Shown here one piece after another: positions 57,270 to 64,000 of a stretch of DNA of 64,000 bases (within the stretch, counting starts at the first letter, position 1; the number at the start of each line of letters is the position of its first letter). This DNA comes from Chitinophaga sp. GbtcB8 (GTDB lineage: Bacteria > Bacteroidota > Bacteroidia > Chitinophagales > Chitinophagaceae): assembly GCF_019091455.1 (NCBI RefSeq), contig NZ_JAGXJN010000014.1, positions 24,231-88,230 on the forward strand, written 5' to 3'. The translations under genes and the position numbers were made by a program. The notes beneath the pieces were generated by a model. The model made no database searches. It saw only the letters and a program-made list of their open reading frames with translations, and had not been told where the DNA came from.

Positions 57270-59669
57270 ATGATAGAAAATAATGAACTGACTATGAATA
57301 TGGACAGCCGGTTATCTTTTGAAGAATTCCGTAAGGAGATACTGAATGACTACCGGTTGGCTTGCGAAAGCAGGGAAGTTAGTTTGCTGGCACGCAAGGA
57401 GGTACTGACCGGTAAGGCCAAATTTGGCATTTTCGGAGACGGTAAGGAAGTTGCGCAGATAGCCATGGCTAAATATTTCCTGCCGGGTGATTATCGCTCC
57501 GGTTACTATCGCGATCAGACTTTTGCCTTTGCCAGCGGTATTGCTACTATAGAGCAATTTTTCTCTCAGCTGTATGCCGACCCGGACCCGCTTAACGATC
57601 CTTTCTCCGCCGGCCGGCAAATGAACGCACACTTTGCCACGCCCAATATAACGCCGGATGGCCAATGGCAGGACCTTACCAAAATAAAGAATACGGCTGC
57701 CGACATGGCGCCTACTGCCGCACAAATGCCGCGTGCGCTGGGTTTGGCCTTTGCATCTAAATTATTCCGTGAAGTGGAGGTGCTGAAAGAATTCAGCCAC
57801 CTGTCGCAGAACGGTAACGAGATCTGTTTTGCTACTATCGGCGACGCCTCTACGTCAGAAGGGCATTTCTGGGAAACCATGAATGCAGCAGGTGTTTTGC
57901 AGGTGCCACTGGCGGTGTTCATATGGGATGATGGATATGGTATTTCCGTACCGCGTAAATACCAAACCACCAAAGGCTCTATCAGCACCGTGATGGAAGG
58001 CTTCCGGAAAACAGAAGGTACCAATGGTTTTGACATATATAATGTAAAGGGCTGGGATTATGCCGGCATGTGTGAGGTATTTGAGAACGGCCTGCGCAAG
58101 GTGCGGGAAACGCATATACCTGCGCTGTTCCATGTAGAGGAGATCACGCAGCCACAGGGCCACTCCACCAGCGGATCGCATGAACGTTATAAAAGCAAGG
58201 ACCGCCTGGCCTGGGAAAAGGACTTTGATTGCAATCATAAAATGCGGCAGTGGATCCTGGAGAATGCATTGTCTGACGAAGGCACCCTGCAGGAAATAGA
58301 AGCCCGCGCTAAAGTATTGGCCCAGGAAAGCCGTAAAAGCGCCTGGGAAAAATATATTACGCCCATTAAGCAGCAGGTGCAAACCATGGTAGGTTATGGC
58401 AATGCAGTAGTATCAGAAGGGGTAGCAGATACGGCGATGGTACAGAAAGCCATTCATGAGCTGCAGGTGAACCGTGAGCCGCTGCGCCGCGATATCCTGA
58501 AAACAGCCGCCACCATCCTTTTTCACAACAAGAAAAAACATAGCCCGGCCTTACAGGCTTTACAACAATATTATAACCAGCAGTTGCAGCAGGAAAAGCA
58601 AACCTATAACAGCCTGCTGTATGGAGAGGGCGCTAACTCAGCCCTGAATGTACCGGTAATACCGGCTACTTATGCAGCAGATGCACATGCGGTGAATGGT
58701 TATGAAGTGCTGAATAAATATTTTGACCAGCTGTTTGCTGAAAACCCCAAAGTATTTGCTTTTGGGGAAGATGTAGGTAAGATCGGGGATGTAAACCAGG
58801 GTTTTGCCGGCTTACAGCAAAAACATGGAAAAGACCGCATTTTTGATACCGGCATACGGGAGCTTACCATTATGGGACAGGCTGTAGGTATGGCGCTGCG
58901 TGGCCTGAAGCCAATAGCAGAGATCCAGTACGTGGATTATATGTTATATGGCCTGCAGCCTTTAAGTGATGATGTGGCCAGCCTGCATTACCGCACCGCC
59001 GGTACACAGGCCTGCCCAATGATTGTACGTACCCGCGGCCACCGGCTAGAGGGGATCTGGCACTCGGGTTCGCCCATGGCTATGATGATACACAGCCTGC
59101 GTGGCATGCACCTTTGCGTGCCCCGGAACATGGTACAGGCAGCCGGCATGTATAATACCTTATTACGCGCCAATGATCCGGCCGTAGTGGTTGAATCCCT
59201 GAATGGTTACCGCCTGAAAGAGCAGCTGCCGGACAACCTCACCACTTTTACCGTGCCCCTGGGTGTGCCGGAAGTGGTAATGGCTGGTACGGATATTACA
59301 TTAGTATCCTACGGCTCTACCCTGCGTATTGTGGAAGAAGCTGCGCATACGCTGGAGCAAATGGGTGTTTCCTGCGAGGTGATCGATGTACAGACCTTAT
59401 TGCCTTTTGATATTCACCATAGTATTGTTGAATCTTTAAAAAAGACCAACCGTATTGTATTTATTGATGAAGATGTACCGGGTGGTGGTACGGCCTACAT
59501 GTTCCAGCAGGTAATGGAATTGCAGGGCGGTTACCGCTGGCTGGATGTGGCGCCCCGCACCCTGAGCGCACAGGCGCACCGGCCGGCCTATGGCTCTGAC
59601 GGGGACTATTTCTCCAAGCCCAATACGGAAGATGTGGTGAAGGTGGTAATGTCTATGATGGAAGAATAG
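57270..59669 (+). CDS. 2-oxoacid dehydrogenase E1, alpha and beta fused
   Basis: 799 residues. Residues about 15-380 are the alpha part: RSGYYRDQTFAFASG and EICFATIGDASTSEGHFWETMNAAGVLQVPLAVFIWDDGYGISV (TPP-binding GDxxx...N motif). Residues about 470-799 are the beta part: VFAFGEDVGKIGDVNQGFAGLQQKHGKDRIFDTGIRELTIMGQAVGMALRGLKPIAEIQYVDYM and VVFIDEDVPGGGTAYMF-like segments. The fused arrangement is common in Bacteroidota and is usually assigned to branched-chain 2-oxoacid dehydrogenase. No E2 or E3 gene is adjacent, so they must be elsewhere. Own promoter and terminator. Confidence 0.94.
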   Translation: MIENNELTMNMDSRLSFEEFRKEILNDYRLACESREVSLLARKEVLTGKAKFGIFGDGKEVAQIAMAKYFLPGDYRSGYYRDQTFAFASGIATIEQFFSQLYADPDPLNDPFSAGRQMNAHFATPNITPDGQWQDLTKIKNTAADMAPTAAQMPRALGLAFASKLFREVEVLKEFSHLSQNGNEICFATIGDASTSEGHFWETMNAAGVLQVPLAVFIWDDGYGISVPRKYQTTKGSISTVMEGFRKTEGTNGFDIYNVKGWDYAGMCEVFENGLRKVRETHIPALFHVEEITQPQGHSTSGSHERYKSKDRLAWEKDFDCNHKMRQWILENALSDEGTLQEIEARAKVLAQESRKSAWEKYITPIKQQVQTMVGYGNAVVSEGVADTAMVQKAIHELQVNREPLRRDILKTAATILFHNKKKHSPALQALQQYYNQQLQQEKQTYNSLLYGEGANSALNVPVIPATYAADAHAVNGYEVLNKYFDQLFAENPKVFAFGEDVGKIGDVNQGFAGLQQKHGKDRIFDTGIRELTIMGQAVGMALRGLKPIAEIQYVDYMLYGLQPLSDDVASLHYRTAGTQACPMIVRTRGHRLEGIWHSGSPMAMMIHSLRGMHLCVPRNMVQAAGMYNTLLRANDPAVVVESLNGYRLKEQLPDNLTTFTVPLGVPEVVMAGTDITLVSYGSTLRIVEEAAHTLEQMGVSCEVIDVQTLLPFDIHHSIVESLKKTNRIVFIDEDVPGGGTAYMFQQVMELQGGYRWLDVAPRTLSAQAHRPAYGSDGDYFSKPNTEDVVKVVMSMMEE

Positions 59670-59696
59670 CGCATAAAACGCTTGTATAAAAACAGT

Positions 59697-59734
59697 ACGT
59701 CCCGTAGCGGCTAGGCCGCACGGGACGTTTTTTT
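59697..59734 (+). terminator. Terminator of the E1 gene
   Basis: ACGTCCCG and CGGGACGT enclose GCGGC/GCCGC, followed by seven T. Confidence 0.88.
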
Positions 59735-59911
59735 GTAACAGTTGTAGGTTTTAGGCAGATGACAAGCAGTAGGTTCACAAATATTAAAAAATATATCCAT
59801 ACTATTATGCCATGCCCGTGTTATTTAACCATAATTTCAACATGAGCAGGCAGAAAATATGCCAGTTTACTTTGTTATTTTACGACATTGGCCATTTGAA
59901 AAATAGCAAGG

Positions 59912-60871
59912 ATGAAAAATATAGTTGTTTTAGACGGATATGCCCTGAACCCCGGCGACCTTGACTGGGGCCCGTTACAGGCCCTTGGGAATGTAACGGT
60001 ATATGACCGGACCCTAGAATCGGAAGTACCTGCCCGGGCAAAGGATGCAGAGATATTACTCACCAATAAGGCTATTGTAAGCGGCGCTGCCATAGCACAA
60101 TTACCAAAGCTGCAATACATTGGCGTAATGGCCACCGGGTATAATATTGTAGATGTACCGGCCGCCACAGCCCGGCAGATCAGCGTAACCAATGTGCCGG
60201 CCTATGGTACGCCAGCGGTAGCACAGCTTACCTTTGCCCTGATACTGGAACTATACAACCATGTGGGACTGCATGCGGATAGTGTGCGCACCGGCGACTG
60301 GAGCCGCAGCAGTGATTTCAGCTACTGGAAAGCGCCTTTGCACGAGCTGCATGGCAAAGTGCTGGGTATAGTAGGACTGGGCCAAATAGGGCAGGCAGTA
60401 GCCCGCATAGCCCTGGCTTTTGGTATGCAGGTAATAGCCTGCCATAAACACCCGGAACGGGATAAAATGGAGGGTGTTACGTTCGTGGACCAGGCTACCT
60501 GTTTTGCCCGGGCAGATGTGGTAAGCCTGCATTGCCCGCTGAATGAGCAGAACAAAGGTTTTGTAAATGAGCCGTTAATAAACACCATGCAGCCGGGCGC
60601 TATTTTAATAAACACCAGCCGGGGGCCCCTGATCAATGAGGCCGATCTGGCCAGGGCGCTGAATAGCGGCCGCATAACAGGCGCTGCCCTGGATGTGCTG
60701 TCTACCGAACCTCCCCCGGCGGATCATCCCCTGGTGACAGCTAAAAACTGCATTATTACCCCGCATATTGCCTGGGCTTCTATAGAGGCACGGGGGCGTT
60801 TGCTGCATACGGCGGTGGCGAATGTAAAGGCCTGGTTAGCGGGCCAGCCGCAGCATGTATTGAATGGCTGA
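59912..60871 (+). CDS. D-2-hydroxyacid dehydrogenase
   Basis: 319 residues. NAD-binding motif KVLGIVGLGQIGQAVARIALAFGMQVIA (about 149-176), the catalytic Arg in LINTSRGPLINEADLARAL, Glu in LDVLSTEPPPADHPL and His in ITPHIAWAS are present. N-terminal substrate domain starts MKNIVVLDGYALNPGDLDW. It resembles glycerate/hydroxypyruvate reductases more than phosphoglycerate dehydrogenase, since no ACT domain follows. A Shine-Dalgarno-like AAGGA directly precedes the ATG, rare in this window. Confidence 0.94.
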   Translation: MKNIVVLDGYALNPGDLDWGPLQALGNVTVYDRTLESEVPARAKDAEILLTNKAIVSGAAIAQLPKLQYIGVMATGYNIVDVPAATARQISVTNVPAYGTPAVAQLTFALILELYNHVGLHADSVRTGDWSRSSDFSYWKAPLHELHGKVLGIVGLGQIGQAVARIALAFGMQVIACHKHPERDKMEGVTFVDQATCFARADVVSLHCPLNEQNKGFVNEPLINTMQPGAILINTSRGPLINEADLARALNSGRITGAALDVLSTEPPPADHPLVTAKNCIITPHIAWASIEARGRLLHTAVANVKAWLAGQPQHVLNG

Positions 60872-61204
60872 TTATCTGTTTAGCAAAATGATAAATATAA
60901 ATTCTAGCAGATCTGTGTTATAATAGAAATATGATGAACTGGATAAACTAATTATTGATTTGTTTGTTAATCAATAGTGAATATGAATTATATGGTATAC
61001 CACGGATGAATAAAATGAACAAAAAAGACCACAAAAAAACTTTTCTGGTAATTTCGGGATTCAGTAATAATTAGCTAAATTGGAACAGGTTATAAACGCT
61101 GTATGTAGGGGTTGCTATTTAAAAGACGCTCAATAATCATTTAGGCCACGAAGACGCCCTGGAATCAATCAAATTTTTCATCATTAGATCTAAAATCCAC
61201 CTGT
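60872..61204. other. AT-rich intergenic region before the response regulator
   Basis: No gene. One inverted repeat, ATTGATT / AATCAAT (60954-60975), lies about 230 bases before the regulator gene; no clear promoter box was found. Confidence 0.5.
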
Positions 61205-61918
61205 ATGAAAGCAGGAATTCTACTGGTAGAGGACGACCATTTTTTTGCAAAGGTTATCAAAAGACATCTGGAGAAGGAAGGTTTTACTGTAGTGCACTGC
61301 CTTGATGGCGATGAAGCCTGGGAAGCGTTCCAGGAACGTGCATTTGACATCTGCCTGCTGGATATAATTATGCCCGGCAAAGACGGTTTTAGCCTGGCGC
61401 AGGAGATCCGTAACCAGGATACGAATGTGCCTATTATCTTCATCTCCTCCCGCTACATGGAGCAGGACCGCCTGAATGGTTTTGCTGCCGGTGGGGATGA
61501 TTATATGGTAAAACCGTTTAACATTGAGGAGCTGCAATACCGTATAGATGTGTTCCTGAAAAGGAGCCGCCTGCTGCAGAGCCGCAAGGTGCAGATCTAT
61601 CAGATAGGCTCCCTGGAGTTTAACTACACAGAGCTCAAGATCTATCATGAGCCTACTAAAACTACTGTAAATCTGCCGCCAAAAGAGGCTGAGCTGCTGA
61701 AGTTTCTGTGTGAGAACCCTAACCGCAAGCTGAAACGGGAAAACATTTTGCTGAGTGTTTGGGGGAGCGATGACTTTTTTGCAGGGCGTACCATGGATGT
61801 GTACCTGACCCGCCTGAGGAAACATTTCCGCCTGGATGATGAGGTAAAGCTGGAAACCTTTCATGGTAAAGGCTTACGTCTTATGACAGATGCACAGGCC
61901 TGCCTGCTGGATAACTAA
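61205..61918 (+). CDS. OmpR/PhoB-type response regulator
   Basis: 237 residues. Receiver domain: acidic pair E9, D10, D11, phospho-acceptor D53 in CLLDIIMPGKDG, a Ser in FISSR and the Lys in VKPF. The C-terminal winged helix (SLEFNYTELKIYHEPTKTTVNLPPKEAELLKFLCENPNRKLKRENIL, AGRTMDVYLTRLRKHF) binds DNA. No histidine kinase is adjacent, so it is an orphan regulator here; the signal and targets are unknown. Terminator at 61952-61990. Confidence 0.94.
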   Translation: MKAGILLVEDDHFFAKVIKRHLEKEGFTVVHCLDGDEAWEAFQERAFDICLLDIIMPGKDGFSLAQEIRNQDTNVPIIFISSRYMEQDRLNGFAAGGDDYMVKPFNIEELQYRIDVFLKRSRLLQSRKVQIYQIGSLEFNYTELKIYHEPTKTTVNLPPKEAELLKFLCENPNRKLKRENILLSVWGSDDFFAGRTMDVYLTRLRKHFRLDDEVKLETFHGKGLRLMTDAQACLLDN

Positions 61919-61951
61919 GTAACGCAGAAAACACCAAGACATATATAATTG

Positions 61952-61990
61952 GAGAACCGTTTTGCTTTTAGCAGAACGGTTCTCTTATTT
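61952..61990. terminator. Terminator between response regulator and yebC
   Basis: GAGAACCGTTTTGC and GCAGAACGGTTCTC pair almost fully around a 5-base loop, followed on the plus strand by TTATTTTAT. Confidence 0.8.
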
Positions 61991-62005
61991 TATGCTGTAA
62001 TATGT

Positions 62006-62716
62006 TTAGCGCAGGTTGTGGAATACCTGTTGTACGTCATCGTCCTGCTCCAGGCGGTCAATCAGCTCCAATACTTCCTTGGCCTGTTCTTCATTCAGCT
62101 CCGTAGTAGTGGTAGGAATGCGCTGCAGCTCCGCGCTCAGAGGGGTAATGCCTTTTTCTTCCAGGGCTTTGGCCATGTTGCCGAACTCCGTGAAAGGGGT
62201 ACGCAGAATAATGTTGCTCTCACTATCTTCCCCGATCTCTTCCAAACCGGCATCAATCAGCTCCAGCTCCAGCTCTTCCAGGTTCTGACCTTCATTTTTG
62301 ATCTTGAACACGCCCATACGGTTAAACAAAAAGCCTACAGAACCGCTGGTACCCAGGCTGCCGCCTTCCTTATTAAAGTGCATGCGCACATTAGCTACGG
62401 TACGGGTAGGGTTATCGGTGGCAGTTTCTACTATCACCGCTACGCCGTGAGGGGCATACCCTTCATATACTACTTCCTCATAGTCGGTTTTGTCCTTACC
62501 CATTGCGCGCTTAATGGCAGCTTCTACCCGGTCTTTGGGCATGTTCACACCTTTGGCGTTGGCAAAACAACGGCGCAGGGCGGGATTGTTATCCGGGTCA
62601 GGACCACCTTGTTTTACTGCGATGGCTATTTCCTTACCTATCCTGGTGAATTGTTTGGCCATCCGGTCCCAACGGGCAAACATAGTGTGTTTTCTTACTT
62701 CAAATATTCTTCCCAT
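62006..62716 (-). CDS. YebC/PmpR family protein
   Basis: 236 residues: MGRIFEVRKHTMFARWDRMAKQFTRIGKEIAIAVKQGGPDPDNNPALRRCFANAKGVNMPKDRVEAAIKRA and YEGYAPHGVAVIVETATDNPTRTVANVRMHFNKEGGSLGTSGSVGFLF are hallmark parts. Instead of the usual GHSKW the start is less standard (MGRIFEVRKHTMFARWDRM), a variant seen in Bacteroidota. The family includes DNA-binding regulators and factors that help ribosomes at proline stretches, so the role is open. Confidence 0.94.
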   Translation of the reverse strand: MGRIFEVRKHTMFARWDRMAKQFTRIGKEIAIAVKQGGPDPDNNPALRRCFANAKGVNMPKDRVEAAIKRAMGKDKTDYEEVVYEGYAPHGVAVIVETATDNPTRTVANVRMHFNKEGGSLGTSGSVGFLFNRMGVFKIKNEGQNLEELELELIDAGLEEIGEDSESNIILRTPFTEFGNMAKALEEKGITPLSAELQRIPTTTTELNEEQAKEVLELIDRLEQDDDVQQVFHNLR

Positions 62717-62770
62717 GTTGGTTTATTATCGAATCGCAAAAATACAGTTTATAGGAATGTAAAACCCCTA

Positions 62771-62805
62771 AAATAAAAACCGCCCCGGTATTATTCCGGA
62801 GCGGT
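62771..62805 (-). terminator. Terminator of the permease gene
   Basis: ACCGCTCCGG pairs with CCGGGGCGGT on the minus strand around a 7-base loop; the A-rich stretch at 62769-62779 gives the U-run. Confidence 0.8.
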
Positions 62806-62826
62806 TCAATTATTTAATACAACAGC

Positions 62827-64000
62827 TTATTGCTGCAGCTTACGCGCTTTACTGTGTTTAACGCTGTAGCCAAAGTAAATGACAAAACCAATGGCCAGCC
62901 AGATGAATAACCGGATCCAGTTATCGGCGCCCAGGCCCAGGATCATTAGTCCGCACACAATAGCACCGGCAATGGGTACAACGGGCACCCAGGGAGTTTT
63001 GAAGGGGCGCGGTACATTAGGATCGCTCTTGCGCATTACCAGTACACCTATGCATACCAGCACAAAGGCAAACAGGGTACCAATGCTGGTCATGTTGCCT
63101 ACAATGTGATCCGGGATAAAACCGGCAAACAGGGCGGTGAATCCAAAGAACAATATTTGTGATTTATACGGAGTACGGTATTTAGGGTGCAGTTTGGAAA
63201 ACACCGGTGGCACCAGCCCGTCGTTGGACATGGAGTAGAACACGCGGGTTTGTCCCAGCAACATTACCAGGATCACGGAGGAGAAACCGGCCAGGATAGC
63301 GATGGTAATGAATAATGACAACCAGCTATACCCCGGCATATAGGTATCAATAGCATATGCTACAGATGCTTCGCTACCGGCTTTCAAAAAGTCTTTGAAA
63401 GGAGCAACACCTGTTAATACGTGGGAGAATAAGATGTATAATACCGTACAAATAGCCAGGGATACCAGGATACCAATGGGCATGGCGCGCTTGGGATCTT
63501 TGGTTTCCTGTGCGGCGGTGGATACGGCATCAAAACCAATGAAGGCAAAAAATACCACCCCGGCGCCGGCCAGTACGCCTAACCAGCCGTGGTTGCGGGG
63601 CTGGGAGTAATCGACCACGGTACCATCGTTCAGCGATACAGTGCCCGCATCAGCAGGTATCATATAAGGTGTGTGGTTGGCAGGATTTATAAAGTGCCAG
63701 CCCAGCACAATGAATAATAATACGATGGCTACTTTTACTATTACGATGATGGTGTTAACAGTGGCAGATTCCTGCGTACCGCGGATCAGCAATAAAGAGA
63801 GCAGCAGCAGGATAAAAATAGCGGGGAGGTTGATCATACCATGTACGCCGGTAGCAGATACTTCAAACGGCGAGTGAGACAACTCATAAGGTATGGTAGT
63901 ATGAAAGAGTGAAAATAATAACTTGTTCAGGTACTGGGACCAGCCAATGGATACGGTAGCGGCGCCCAGGGCATATTCCAGCACCAGGTCCCAGCCAATG
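62827..64000 (-). CDS. APC-family cationic amino-acid permease, N-terminus cut by window edge
   Basis: At least 391 codons; the reading frame continues without stop to base 64000 (IGWDLVLEYALG at the edge), so the N-terminal 80-100 residues are outside. Nine or more membrane segments are visible. GWDLVLEYALGAATVSIGWSQYLNKLL, AGAGVVFFAFIGFDAVSTAAQETKDPKRAMPIGI and YSMSNDGLVPPVFSKLHPKYRTPY are typical of the CAT (YfnA-like) branch of the APC superfamily. It is a proton-coupled amino-acid importer in the inner membrane; the substrate is not certain. Confidence 0.92.
   Translation of the reverse strand, partial: IGWDLVLEYALGAATVSIGWSQYLNKLLFSLFHTTIPYELSHSPFEVSATGVHGMINLPAIFILLLLSLLLIRGTQESATVNTIIVIVKVAIVLLFIVLGWHFINPANHTPYMIPADAGTVSLNDGTVVDYSQPRNHGWLGVLAGAGVVFFAFIGFDAVSTAAQETKDPKRAMPIGILVSLAICTVLYILFSHVLTGVAPFKDFLKAGSEASVAYAIDTYMPGYSWLSLFITIAILAGFSSVILVMLLGQTRVFYSMSNDGLVPPVFSKLHPKYRTPYKSQILFFGFTALFAGFIPDHIVGNMTSIGTLFAFVLVCIGVLVMRKSDPNVPRPFKTPWVPVVPIAGAIVCGLMILGLGADNWIRLFIWLAIGFVIYFGYSVKHSKARKLQQ

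Noticed and set aside
63982..63984. GTG as start of the permease at 63984
   Set aside because: The frame continues upstream to the window edge with typical permease sequence (IGWDLVLEYALG), so the gene is simply cut.

Overview
The window reads as chromosomal DNA of a member of the Bacteroidota, most like the Chitinophagaceae (Chitinophaga and relatives). The signs are: promoters of the Bacteroidota form (TTTG or TTTT, a 19-20 base spacer, then TAnnTTTG); few Shine-Dalgarno sequences, with A-rich stretches before start codons instead; a type IX secretion protein (PorV) beside a cargo with a C-terminal sorting domain; a Cys-poor L36; a GH95 fucosidase; and a bacterial class I terpene synthase. 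The assignment rests on gene content and motifs, not on a database search.

Layout. 1-9.5 kb is an accessory, somewhat AT-richer region: the edge-truncated GH95 alpha-L-fucosidase with a LacI-type palindrome upstream, then small single genes (hotdog thioesterase, two VOC proteins, YwbE, TMEM175-type channel, two methyltransferases, an AraC regulator) and tRNA-Met(CAU). 9.5-12.4 kb has an ICMT-like methyltransferase divergent from a terpene synthase, then a MarR-GNAT fusion with a double TTACGTAA palindrome at its start. 12.8-15.65 kb is a four-gene minus-strand cassette (thioredoxin-like protein, ApbE flavin transferase, Cys-tailed DUF4266 lipoprotein, DUF3570 outer-membrane protein) whose promoter overlaps one more TTACGTAA. 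15.7-23.1 kb holds housekeeping singletons (MscS channel, GDPD, nitroreductase, thioesterase, RdgB, IlvE).

23.3-52.1 kb carries the str, S10, spc and alpha ribosomal-protein genes, broken into pieces. rpsL-rpsG is separated from fusA by a minus-strand type IX secretion/collagen-like locus (24.5-29.6 kb). fusA is separated from rpsJ by a sugar dehydrogenase, an outer-membrane barrel gene and a 25-codon reading frame for an amphipathic peptide. Each piece (rpsL, fusA, rpsJ) starts with almost the same promoter, including the bases just after the -7 box. From rpsJ to rplQ the order is the classical one (rpsJ, rplC, D, W, B, rpsS, rplV, rpsC, rplP, rpmC, rpsQ, rplN, X, E, rpsN, H, rplF, R, rpsE, rpmD, rplO, secY, map, infA, rpmJ, rpsM, K, D, rpoA, rplQ). 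Most spacers of 80 bases or more hold a different inverted repeat, and some of these repeats recur as sequence families. rpsC has an RGG-type tail.

52.2-64 kb: a zinc-ribbon membrane protein, carA, about 600 bases of AT-rich DNA without a gene, an aminotransferase, a DUF1573 protein, a fused alpha/beta 2-oxoacid dehydrogenase E1, a D-2-hydroxyacid dehydrogenase, an orphan OmpR-type response regulator, a YebC protein and an edge-truncated amino-acid permease. No CRISPR array, rRNA gene, complete insertion sequence or prophage was seen.
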